Shown here: in pieces, positions 45,915 through 54,670 of the stretch
How positions within the stretch are numbered: the first letter of the stretch is position 1
Layout of the letters: each line of letters starts with the position of its first letter
Source of the DNA: CBDDIP01 sp965229005
GTDB taxonomy: Bacteria; Actinomycetota; Acidimicrobiia; Acidimicrobiales; Ilumatobacteraceae
Direction: 5' to 3'
Length of the DNA: 64,000 bases
Assembly: GCA_965229005.1 (NCBI GenBank)
Contig: CBDDIP010000002.1
Coordinates: 2,046,001-2,110,000, forward strand
Position numbers and translations under genes: made by a program
Notes under the pieces: generated by a model
Told to the model about the DNA's origin: nothing
What the model saw: the letters and a program-made list of their open reading frames with translations, nothing else
Databases searched by the model: none

Positions 45915-46834
45915 CGCACCAGGTTCGCGTACTCGACGGCGATCTGCGCAGCGACGGCGGCGTTGTTGCGCACCAGCGCGATGTTGGCCGTCAGGCTGCG
46001 CCCGCCGGTCTGCTCGACGATGCGCCCGAGGAGGAACGGGGTGACGTCCTGACCGGTGATGTGCCGGGCCTCCAGTTCGCTCAGCGCCTCCTCGATGACC
46101 GCGGCGATCTCCTCGGCGGGGATCTCGTGCTCGGCCGGGATCGGGTTGGCGATGCTCACCCCGGTGTCCAGCCCGAGTTCGTCCCACGTCGCCCGCAGCA
46201 CCCGTGCCAGCGATGCCGCGCCGTCGACGCGACGTGGCGCCGGGAGGCCGCTGATCCGGCTGTAGAAGGAGGGGAAGTCGTCGCTGCCGTTGACGATCAC
46301 CGGCACGCCCAGCGTCTCCAGGTGCTCCAGCGTGAGGCGGATGTCGAGGATCGACTTGATGCCGGCGGAGATGACGGCCACCCGGGTGCGGGCCATCTCG
46401 GTGAGATCGGCGGAGATGTCGAACGACGTCGGCGCGCCGCGATGCACACCGCCGATGCCGCCCGTGGCGAAGACGCGGATGCCCGCCGCCGCGGCGAGAC
46501 GCATCGTGGCCGCGACCGTGGTCGCCCCGTCGAGCCCTTCGGCGATCAGCCACGGGAGGTCGCGCGTCGTGGCCTTGTGGATGTCGGTCCCGGTCGCCAG
46601 CGCTTCGAGTTGATCGGCGGTGAGCCCGATGAGCGGCACACCTTCGAGCACGGCGATCGTCGCCGGCACCGCACCGTGGTCGCGCACGATCTGCTCGACC
46701 TCGGTGGCCATCTCCACGTTCTGCGGGTACGGCATGCCGTGGCTGATGATGGTGCTCTCCAGGGCGACGACTGGCGCGCCGGCATCGAGTGCAGCGCTGA
46801 CGTCGGGGTGGAGGGCGAGAGCGTTGTTCGGCAT
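45911..46834 (-). CDS. psuG: Pseudouridine-5'-phosphate glycosidase
   Basis: 307 residues. The family blocks are VVALESTIISHGMPYPQN, TIAVLEGVPLIGL, KATTRDLPWL, FATGGIGGVHRGAPTSFDISADL, VISAGIKSILDI, and SIANPIPAEHEIP. The conserved Glu and Lys of the TIISHG and AGIKS regions form the active site. It cleaves pseudouridine-5'-phosphate to uracil and ribose-5-phosphate. The usual partner kinase psuK is absent nearby, so pseudouridine phosphate may come from another source. It is coupled to the GDPD gene. Confidence 0.95.
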   Translation of the reverse strand: MPNNALALHPDVSAALDAGAPVVALESTIISHGMPYPQNVEMATEVEQIVRDHGAVPATIAVLEGVPLIGLTADQLEALATGTDIHKATTRDLPWLIAEGLDGATTVAATMRLAAAAGIRVFATGGIGGVHRGAPTSFDISADLTEMARTRVAVISAGIKSILDIRLTLEHLETLGVPVIVNGSDDFPSFYSRISGLPAPRRVDGAASLARVLRATWDELGLDTGVSIANPIPAEHEIPAEEIAAVIEEALSELEARHITGQDVTPFLLGRIVEQTGGRSLTANIALVRNNAAVAAQIAVEYANLVR

Positions 46835-46840
46835 CGCTGT

Positions 46841-48219
<1,379 letters not shown>

Positions 48220-48223
<4 letters not shown>

Positions 48224-48660
48224 GGTGCACTCGGCGTCGGGGCACATGCCGTGGAGGTGAACTCCTGCAGGTTCTCCGTCGCGGCCTGCATGTCCGGGCT
48301 GCTGAGCTGATCGACCACGCTCTGGAAGGCAGGGTCCTGGCGGGCGGCGGCCAGGTCGTAGTCGACGCCACGCAGCGAGGTGATCAGCAAGCGGAACGTG
48401 CTGACCAGCACCTGCACGTCCTTGGCGATGACTGCAGGTGCCGTGTCCTGCAACCGGGTGAGCTGATCGTCGGCGGACTCGATGGTCGCCTTCACCGTGG
48501 CCGTGTCCGGGTCGTCGGCGTTGAACAACTGGTCAGCGATCTGCTGGTAGGCGGCGACTTCGCCGCAGAAGTCGGCCGTGGTCGGCTTGGCCTCGTCGCT
48601 GCACGAGCTGGCGATCACGCCGGCCGCCACGACGACGGCGAGAAGGTGGTGCCAGCGCAT
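48220..48660 (-). CDS. Small lipoprotein of unknown function
   Basis: 146 residues. The signal peptide and lipobox are AGVIASSC (Cys20), followed by a helical domain: EVAAYQQIADQLFNAD, TVKATIESADDQLTRLQDTAP, VQVLVSTFRLLITSLRGV. The paired helices look like a small four-helix substrate- or protein-binding domain. No known family is recognised. It is the first gene of the operon lipoprotein-aminotransferase-psuG-GDPD. TAACGT lies 7 nt before ATG 48660, and the alpha/beta hydrolase starts 36 nt away on the other strand. Confidence 0.78.
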
Positions 48661-48667
48661 GCCGGGC

Positions 48668-48673
48668 ACGTTA
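48668..48673 (-). promoter_or_regulatory. TAACGT -10-like element 7 nt before the lipoprotein operon
   Basis: On the minus strand TAACGT is followed by 7 nt and ATG 48660. It lies 12 nt from the opposing element at 48685. Confidence 0.5.
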
Positions 48674-48684
48674 GCGACGAGGTC

Positions 48685-48690
48685 TATGGT
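48685..48690 (+). promoter_or_regulatory. TATGGT -10-like element 6 nt before the alpha/beta hydrolase
   Basis: TATGGT is followed by 6 nt and ATG 48697. With the opposing element it forms a very compact divergent promoter. Confidence 0.5.
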
Positions 48691-48696
48691 CGACGG

Positions 48697-49461
48697 ATGC
48701 GCCTCGCCCACGAGATCAGCGGCCCCGACGACGCCGCACAGATCGTGCTCATCCACGGCATCACCGAGAGCCGTCACACCTGGCGGCCGATCATCGAGGC
48801 GCTGGCGGCCGATCATCGGGTCCTCGCCGTCGATCTGCGCGGTCATGGCGAGAGCCCGAAGGGCGATGCCTACGACCCCATCAGCTACGCCACCGACGTC
48901 GCCGAGACGGCCGCGGCCGAGGGGTTCGATCGGGCGATCGTCGTCGGTCACAGCCTTGGAGGTGTGGTCGCCACCGCCTGTGCGCTGGTGATGCCGCTCG
49001 TCGCCGTCGTCAACGTCGACCAGCCGTTGCTGCTGTCCGGGTTCAAGGACGGTCTGAGCCAGCTGGAGCCGATGTTGAAGGGATCGCCCGCCGAGTTCCT
49101 CGCTGCACGCGACATGATGTTCGGGGCGATGGACGGCCCGCTGCCCGCCGCCGAACGGTCCCGTTTCATGGCGCACGCGCACCCCGAGCAGGACGTCGTG
49201 CTGGGCACGTGGGCGACGGTGTTCGAGAGCACTGCGGCCGAGCTCGACGAGACGGTGGGTCAGCTCGCCGGCGGCGTCACCGTGCCGTACCTGTCGTTGC
49301 ACGGCATCGATCCCGGGCCCGAGTACGCGGCGTGGCTCACCGGCCTCGTGCCGACGGCGATCGTCGAGGTGTGGCCCGAGCACGGCCACTACCCGCACCT
49401 CGTCGACCTGCCCCGCTTCCTCGCCCGCCTCGGCGAGTTCGAGCACCGGGTCCGAGCATGA
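48697..49461 (+). CDS. Alpha/beta-fold hydrolase
   Basis: 254 residues. Oxyanion strand IVLIHGITESRHTW, VLAVDLRGHGES, the nucleophile elbow VVGHSLGGVV (Ser of GHSLG), an acidic residue in YLSLHGIDPG, and the C-terminal His in HGHYPHL complete a Ser-Asp/Glu-His triad. It could be an esterase, haloperoxidase-like enzyme or C-C hydrolase; no substrate is indicated. ATG 48697 follows TATGGT by 6 nt. The crotonase gene begins 10 nt after its stop, so the two are probably cotranscribed. Confidence 0.88.
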   Translation: MRLAHEISGPDDAAQIVLIHGITESRHTWRPIIEALAADHRVLAVDLRGHGESPKGDAYDPISYATDVAETAAAEGFDRAIVVGHSLGGVVATACALVMPLVAVVNVDQPLLLSGFKDGLSQLEPMLKGSPAEFLAARDMMFGAMDGPLPAAERSRFMAHAHPEQDVVLGTWATVFESTAAELDETVGQLAGGVTVPYLSLHGIDPGPEYAAWLTGLVPTAIVEVWPEHGHYPHLVDLPRFLARLGEFEHRVRA

Positions 49462-49471
49462 AGGTCACGTC

Positions 49472-50257
49472 GTGAGCGATCCGGGCGCTGTGCGCGTCGA
49501 GATCGACGGTTCGGTCGGCACCATCTGGCTCGATCGTCCGGAGAAGCGCAACGCGATGACGTACGCGATGTGGGCGCAGCTGGAGGCCGCTGCGCTGTCG
49601 CTGGGCGAGGATCCGACGGTGCGCGTGGTGCTGTTGCGCGCACGTGGCCCGCACTTCTGCGCCGGCGCGGACATCACCGAGCTGCGTGCCGAGCGGGCCC
49701 CCGGCGAGCGCTCCTTCAGCGACACCAACATGGCTGCCGAGGCCGCACTGGCGACGTTGCCGAAGCCGACGATCGCCGTGATCCACGGCGACTGCATCGG
49801 TGGCGGCTGCGCGCTGGCGATCGACTGCGACATGCGTCTGGCCGACAACGGGGCGCGCTTCGGGATCACGCCGTCCAAGCTCGGCATCGTCTACCCGGCG
49901 CCGTCGTTGGAACGCGCCGCGAGGTTGCTCAGCCCTTCCGCCGCGAAGCACCTGCTGTTCACCGGGGAGCTGATCGACGCCGAACGGGCGCTGCGCATCG
50001 GCCTGATCGACGAGCTGCACCGCGAGGTCGGACTCGACGCTCGCGTCGCCGAGCTGTCGGCGACGCTGGCCGAGCGTTCACTGCTGACGCAGGCGGCGAC
50101 GAAGGAGATGATCGCCGCGGTGGTGGACTCCGGCAGCGTGCCGGCCGAGATGTCGTCGCGCTGGCAGGACATCGCCGCTGCGGCCGCAGATCCGGCGGAG
50201 GGCATCGCCGCGTTCGTCGAACGTCGGCCGCCGAAGTTCACCTGGCCGGCCACCTGA
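49472..50257 (+). CDS. Enoyl-CoA hydratase/isomerase family protein (crotonase)
   Basis: 261 residues. Motifs are VGTIWLDRPEKRNAM, GPHFCAGADITELRA, and IHGDCIGGGCALAIDCDMRLAD, with a following SKLGIVYPAPSLERA segment where one catalytic Glu often lies. It hydrates or isomerises enoyl-CoA thioesters. GTG 49472 is the start, shortly after the hydrolase gene. The role in a specific pathway is not shown by context. Confidence 0.9.
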   Translation: MSDPGAVRVEIDGSVGTIWLDRPEKRNAMTYAMWAQLEAAALSLGEDPTVRVVLLRARGPHFCAGADITELRAERAPGERSFSDTNMAAEAALATLPKPTIAVIHGDCIGGGCALAIDCDMRLADNGARFGITPSKLGIVYPAPSLERAARLLSPSAAKHLLFTGELIDAERALRIGLIDELHREVGLDARVAELSATLAERSLLTQAATKEMIAAVVDSGSVPAEMSSRWQDIAAAAADPAEGIAAFVERRPPKFTWPAT

Positions 50258-50276
50258 CCGGTGCAAAGCTGGGCGC

Positions 50277-50912
50277 ATGTACCGGCCCGCCTACTTCGAC
50301 GTCGCCGACGTCGCCAGGATCCACGACCTGATCGACACCATTCCGTTCGTGCACCTCGTGTCGCACGACGGCGACGGGCTCGACGCCACGCCATTGCCGA
50401 TGATGCTGCGACGCGGAGACGGCCCGCTCGGCACGCTCGTCGGTCATGTCGCCAGGCCCAACCCGCAGTGGCGTGCCCTCCAGGTGGACGGGCGAGCGCT
50501 GGCGATCATCTCCGGGCCGGACGCGTACATCTCACCGTCGACCTACGCGAGCAAGGCAGTCGATCCGAAGGTGGTGCCGACGTGGAACTACACCGTCGTG
50601 CACGCCGAGGGCACCGTGATCGTGCACGACGACGCCGGTTGGCTGCGCCAACTGGTCACCGATCTCACCGAACGTCACGAGGGGGCCCGCGGCGTGCCCG
50701 ACCCGTGGCACGTGTCCGATGCGCCCGACGACTACATCGAGCGGACCCTGCGCGGCATCATCGGCATCGAACTGCGCATCGAACGCCTCGAAGGCAAGCA
50801 CAAGCTCAGCCAGAACAAGCCCGAACCCGACGCCCGCTCCGCCGCCGCCGCCCTCCAAGCGATCGGCGGTGCGGCGGCGGCCGTCGGTGCGGCAATGAAC
50901 GAAGCGCGCTGA
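50277..50912 (+). CDS. PaiB-like FMN-binding protein
   Basis: 211 residues. It begins MYRPAYFDVADVARIHDLI, then HLVSHDGDGLDATPLPMML, GHVARPNPQW, SPSTYASKAVDPKVVPTWNY and GIIGIELRIERLEGKHKLSQNK, matching the PaiB family (split-barrel, FMN-binding-like fold, called negative regulators in Bacillus). The true role may be enzymatic. The C-terminal 30 residues are Ala-rich. The gene's last 20 nt resemble the start of each 81-bp repeat unit immediately downstream. Confidence 0.88.
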   Translation: MYRPAYFDVADVARIHDLIDTIPFVHLVSHDGDGLDATPLPMMLRRGDGPLGTLVGHVARPNPQWRALQVDGRALAIISGPDAYISPSTYASKAVDPKVVPTWNYTVVHAEGTVIVHDDAGWLRQLVTDLTERHEGARGVPDPWHVSDAPDDYIERTLRGIIGIELRIERLEGKHKLSQNKPEPDARSAAAALQAIGGAAAAVGAAMNEAR

Positions 50913-50917
50913 CAGTG

Positions 50918-51156
50918 GGTGGTGTCGCCCACCGAAGCGCCCTGGACGCAGTGTGCGCTGGTCGCAGTGGCGGCAGCGACGAAGTCGCCATCAGAATCGG
51001 TGGTGTCGCCCACCGAAGCGCCCTGGACGCAGTGTGCGCTGGTCGCAGTGGCGGCAGCGACGAAGTCGCCATCAGAATCGGTGGTGTCGCCCACCGAAGC
51101 GCCCTGGACGCAGTGTGCGCTGGTCGCAGTGGCGGCAGCGACGAAGTCGCCATCAG
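50918..51156. repeat. 81-bp tandem repeat, nearly three copies
   Basis: Units start at 50921, 51002 and 51083 and look identical over their length; the third breaks off near 51156. The unit is 27 codons with no stop in several frames; one plus frame reads VVSPTEAPWTQCALVAVAAA and onward, repeated. It contains small inverted repeats, e.g. GGCGACGAAGTCGCC. The 253-nt interval 50913-51165 holds only this repeat; I do not call a gene in it. Confidence 0.92.
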
Positions 51157-51165
51157 CAGCAGGAC

Positions 51166-52221
51166 TCAAGCGTCGCGAACCGCTCTCATGCGGTCGCCGA
51201 TGGTGTCGATGGTGTCGGAGATGGACAGGGTGCGGGCGCCGCGGAGCTTCTCGACGAGGTGCTCGCCGGCGGTCGTCGGCGGGTACTTCGCCGGACGCTC
51301 GTCGCTGCAGCACGTCGGCAGGCACTCGACGACGGCGTCATAGTTGCCGTCGAAGAAGAAGGCGATCGACCGTCGCCGCACCTGCGGTCCGCCGGGCACG
51401 ACGCGGTGGATCGTGGAGCGCCACTAATCGTTGGTCCACTGCGCGAGGAGATCGCCGAGGTTGATCACGAACGCGCCCGGCTCGGCGATGACGTCGTGCC
51501 ACCGGCCATCACTGCCGAGCAGCTGCAGGCCCGGCTCGCTGTCGGCGTAGAGCACCGTGGTGATGCCGTAATCGGTGTGAGCGCCGAGGCGTTGCTGGCC
51601 GTCGCTGACGGTGGCCGTCGCTCCGAGGCGCTCGTAGTAGTTCACCCGGAGCGTCTCGGTGGAGTGGTCGGTCGCCGAGCGGAACCAGCCCTCGGGGAGG
51701 CCCAGGGCGATCGCGTAGATGTCCACCAGCGTGCGAGCAACGACGGTGACCGCGTCGAAGTACGCGGTCATCGCCGGGCGCAGACCCGCTGGTTGGTCCG
51801 GCCAGATGTTGGGCGTGAACACGCCGTACGGGTTGCCGCGGTGGACGTCGTCGTCGGGCACGACGTCCGGGCCGACGACGAACGCTTCGCGCAGGTCGAC
51901 CGGCGCATCGACGCCGGCCGTGTAGCTCAGCGCCTCCGAGCCCAGCGGGAGGAAGCCACGGTTGACGTCGTCGCTCGGCGGTGCGCTGCGCATCTTGTCG
52001 GCGAGCGGCAGGGCGAAGAACTCGTCGACGTCGGCCAGCGCTCGCTCGAGCACGTCCGCCGGGAAGCCGTGGCCGACGATCTGGAAGAAGCCGACCGTGC
52101 GACAGGCGGCGTGGACGGCGGCGGCGATCGTCCGTCGGTCGTCGTCGCTGCCAGTGGACCAACGGCTGATGTCGATGACCGGGACCGTGCCGGCGAGCGG
52201 CGCGGGAGCAGGCGAAGGCAT
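51166..52221 (-). pseudogene. 2OG-Fe(II) dioxygenase (isopenicillin N synthase family) interrupted by one in-frame TAG
   Basis: Read through, the frame gives 351 codons of a complete enzyme: GFFQIVGHGFP, iron ligands H215-T-D217, NLGDLLAQWTND, then the stop TAG at 51424-51426 (codon 266), then WRSTIHRVVPGG with distal His272, and R283-R-S285 for 2-oxoglutarate. The two parts are in the same frame with no indel. The truncated 265-residue product would lack the third iron ligand and the cosubstrate Arg, so it should be inactive unless the stop is read through. Family members usually have Arg, Lys or Gln at this codon. TAGGTT lies 6 nt before ATG 52221. Confidence 0.85.
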
Positions 52222-52227
52222 CGATGC

Positions 52228-52233
52228 AACCTA
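52228..52233 (-). promoter_or_regulatory. TAGGTT -10-like element 6 nt before the interrupted oxygenase
   Basis: On the minus strand TAGGTT is followed by 6 nt and ATG 52221. The promoter therefore looks intact although the gene is interrupted. Confidence 0.5.
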
Positions 52234-52290
52234 CCCACCACATCGTCGGCCGCGAGGCGTGTGCAGGGGGTTGCGTGCCACGATGACCGG

Positions 52291-53892
52291 ATGACGGGCC
52301 GATCGGGCGATCACGGCACCAGGCTCGGCGCGATGCTGGCCGCTGCCACCCTCGTCCTCGGCGCGTGCTCGAGCGGCGGATCGGGCGAGCCGCCGGTCAC
52401 GCTGACGGCGCCCGCGGGCACCATCCAGCTGGACGCCGCGGCTGCCGGAACGCCGATCGATCCGCGGCTGTTCGGCACCAACGCACCGGCGTGGGTCGGG
52501 CCCGAGCACCTCGCCGACCCAGCGTTTCGTGCCCGCGTGCAGCAGCTCGGGACGACGGTCGTGCGCATGCCCGGCGGCAGCTGGAGCAGCTCGTACGACT
52601 GGCTCGGGTGCGAGAACGACGATGCGTCGACCTGCTACTGGACGTGGGCGGCACGCCCGACCGACTACGTCGACTTCCTCGCCGCGACGGGTGTCGCCGG
52701 GATGTGGACCGTGTCGTTCAACGGCACGGCGCAGGAGGCGGCTGCGCTCGTCGCCTTCTTCAACGGCGAGGTGGGCAACACCCAGTCGATCGGCGTCGAT
52801 CGACACGGCCGCGACTGGGGCACGGTCGGCGAGTGGGCGCAGCTGCGGGCGGATCACGGGCATCCGGCGCCGCAGCCGATCCGGCTGTGGGAGGTCGGCA
52901 ACGAGGTGTTCGGGGCAAAGGCCAAGGCCGACGGCGACTGCGCCTCGTTCGGCTGGGAAGATGTCTGGACCTGCGACGGCGATCACTACGTCCATGGTGA
53001 CGACGAGCACGACGGCTACCTCGCGTTTCGCGACGCGATGCGCGCCGTCGACCCGGACATCGAGGTCGGTGCAGTGGGCATCGGCGGCGATCAGGGCGGG
53101 TTCGCCGACTTCGGCAACGAGGTCATCGATGGCACCGCCGGCGCGCTCGACTTCTACATCGTCCACGACTACGGCTTCGGCGAGGACGGCTCGGTCGCCG
53201 ACGTGCTCAAGCGACCGGTGCGGGCTTGGCCGACGACGATGAAGGGCGTCGACGCGGCGTTGGCCGCTGCCGCTCCCGATCGCCGAGTTCCCGTCGGCGT
53301 GACGGAGTACAACCTGTTCGCGTTCGCCGACGGTGACGACGAGCAGCTGATGAACCAGGCCGTCGCTGCGCTGTACGTCGCCGACACGCTGGGTCAGATG
53401 GCCGAGCGCGGTGTGTCGATGGCCAACCACTGGAACCTCTGGAACGGCGCGGCGAGCAACGGCGCGGACTACGGGATGATCGACGTCGACTCGCTCGGCC
53501 GGCATCCGCAGTACGACGCGCTGGCGATCTGGACTCGCTTCGGCAAGGAGCTGCTGCCCGTCGGCAACGGCTTCGACGCGGCGACGCAGCTGTCGGTGTA
53601 CGCCGGGCGACGTGCCGACGGGGCGATCACGTTGCTGGTGATCAACAAGACCGGCGCCCCGGTCGAGGCGACGTTGCAGCTGGCCGGCCTGACCGGTTCG
53701 GCGGCCGTCACCGCTGACGTGGTGGCAGCGGAGTCGCCGCACGCAACGTCGATGACCGTGAACGGCGATGCCGACCCACTGGCCGTGTTTGCCGCGGCCG
53801 CGCCGGCGTCGCTGCCGCCGTTGACGGACGGCCAGGGAGCGGCGACGTTCGAGCCGTGGTCGATCACGTTGCTGACGATCACGCCCGCCTGA
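52291..53892 (+). CDS. Lipoprotein alpha-L-arabinofuranosidase-like (GH51-type) protein
   Basis: 533 residues. The lipobox is LVLGAC (Cys26). A TIM-barrel glycosidase domain follows with VRMPGGSW, LWEVGNEVFG carrying the likely acid/base Glu205, and VGVTEYNLF carrying the likely nucleophile Glu339; the NE pair and the later E are as in clan GH-A. A C-terminal beta-sandwich (about 440-533) fits GH51 architecture. It would remove arabinose or related side chains at the cell surface. No transporter or other glycosidase is adjacent. The family number is inferred from motifs only. Confidence 0.75.
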   Translation: MTGRSGDHGTRLGAMLAAATLVLGACSSGGSGEPPVTLTAPAGTIQLDAAAAGTPIDPRLFGTNAPAWVGPEHLADPAFRARVQQLGTTVVRMPGGSWSSSYDWLGCENDDASTCYWTWAARPTDYVDFLAATGVAGMWTVSFNGTAQEAAALVAFFNGEVGNTQSIGVDRHGRDWGTVGEWAQLRADHGHPAPQPIRLWEVGNEVFGAKAKADGDCASFGWEDVWTCDGDHYVHGDDEHDGYLAFRDAMRAVDPDIEVGAVGIGGDQGGFADFGNEVIDGTAGALDFYIVHDYGFGEDGSVADVLKRPVRAWPTTMKGVDAALAAAAPDRRVPVGVTEYNLFAFADGDDEQLMNQAVAALYVADTLGQMAERGVSMANHWNLWNGAASNGADYGMIDVDSLGRHPQYDALAIWTRFGKELLPVGNGFDAATQLSVYAGRRADGAITLLVINKTGAPVEATLQLAGLTGSAAVTADVVAAESPHATSMTVNGDADPLAVFAAAAPASLPPLTDGQGAATFEPWSITLLTITPA

Positions 53893-53900
53893 CGCGACAG

Positions 53901-54629
53901 CTAGGCCGGTTCCACCGGGGGCGGTCGCCGAGCGGCGGGGTCGCGGCGGTACCAGTCGCTGAGCGCCCCGTACAGCGCCGGTTCGGTGGCCAGCAGGAGC
54001 TCGGGTCGGGTGACGAACAGCTCGCTGGCGACGGCGAAGAACTCGCCGGGGTCGGTCGCGGCGTAGTCGTCGAGCGCCGGGTGCGGCTCGCGTCGCAACC
54101 GTTGGTACACGGGGGTGCACACGTCGACCCAACGCTGACGCGAGGCGTCGTCGAGGTCGGGCGGGGTGCCGTCGACGATGCCGTCGACCATGTCGATCTT
54201 GTGGGCGAACTCGTGCGCGGCCACGTTGCGGCCGTTGCGCCAGTGCCTCGACTCACGGCGCACGCTGTCCCACGCGAGCAGCACGGGGCCGTGGTGGTGG
54301 TGCGCCTCGCCGAGCAGGTGCCGTGGCGCGTCGCTCATCATCCCACCGCGCCTCGGCGCCGGGCCGGTGAGCACGATGGTGGTCGGGTGCACGACGACGG
54401 CGCGCACGTGGCGATACAGCGACAGGTCGCGGCCGAGCACCAGCAGCGCGGCGTGCGCGGCGATCACGGTGCACATCTCGTCGGTGAGGTCGAAGCCCTT
54501 GGCCGCCTCCCACGACTTCGTCGACAGCAGCTCGTCGATCGACGCTGCCAGCCGCTCACGCTCGTCCTCGTCGAGCCACTGCCACTCGCCCACGTAGGTG
54601 CGCATCACCCGATCGAGATCGGGTGACAC
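53901..54629 (-). CDS. MtfA-like zinc metallopeptidase (M90 family)
   Basis: About 242 residues. VVVHPTTIVLTG, GPVLLAWDSVRR, the zinc motif HEFAH in NVAAHEFAHKIDMVDG, and DYAATDPGEFFAVASELFVTRPELL match E. coli MtfA, including the downstream Glu-rich third-ligand region. MtfA is a cytosolic aminopeptidase that binds the Mlc repressor in E. coli; no Mlc is known here. The start is unsure: GTG 54629 is given. A CTG at 54674, overlapping the CoxL-like stop, would restore a family-like N-terminus (SAIPRFWQRR). It is probably cotranscribed with the CoxL-like gene. Confidence 0.82.
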   Translation of the reverse strand: MSPDLDRVMRTYVGEWQWLDEDERERLAASIDELLSTKSWEAAKGFDLTDEMCTVIAAHAALLVLGRDLSLYRHVRAVVVHPTTIVLTGPAPRRGGMMSDAPRHLLGEAHHHHGPVLLAWDSVRRESRHWRNGRNVAAHEFAHKIDMVDGIVDGTPPDLDDASRQRWVDVCTPVYQRLRREPHPALDDYAATDPGEFFAVASELFVTRPELLLATEPALYGALSDWYRRDPAARRPPPVEPA

Positions 54630-54670
54630 CTGCCGCGCCGGGCGGCGCTGCCAGAAGCGGGGGATCGCGC

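Noticed and set aside
50918..51156. CRISPR array
   Set aside because: The 81-bp units are joined head to tail with no unique spacers, and no cas gene is near. The same applies to the 39-bp palindromes at 8050-8191.
50919..51464. 181-residue plus-strand frame made of the 27-residue repeats
   Set aside because: Its second half is antisense to the conserved oxygenase end, and no ribosome-binding site or promoter is seen. It is more likely a by-product of the 81-bp repeat.
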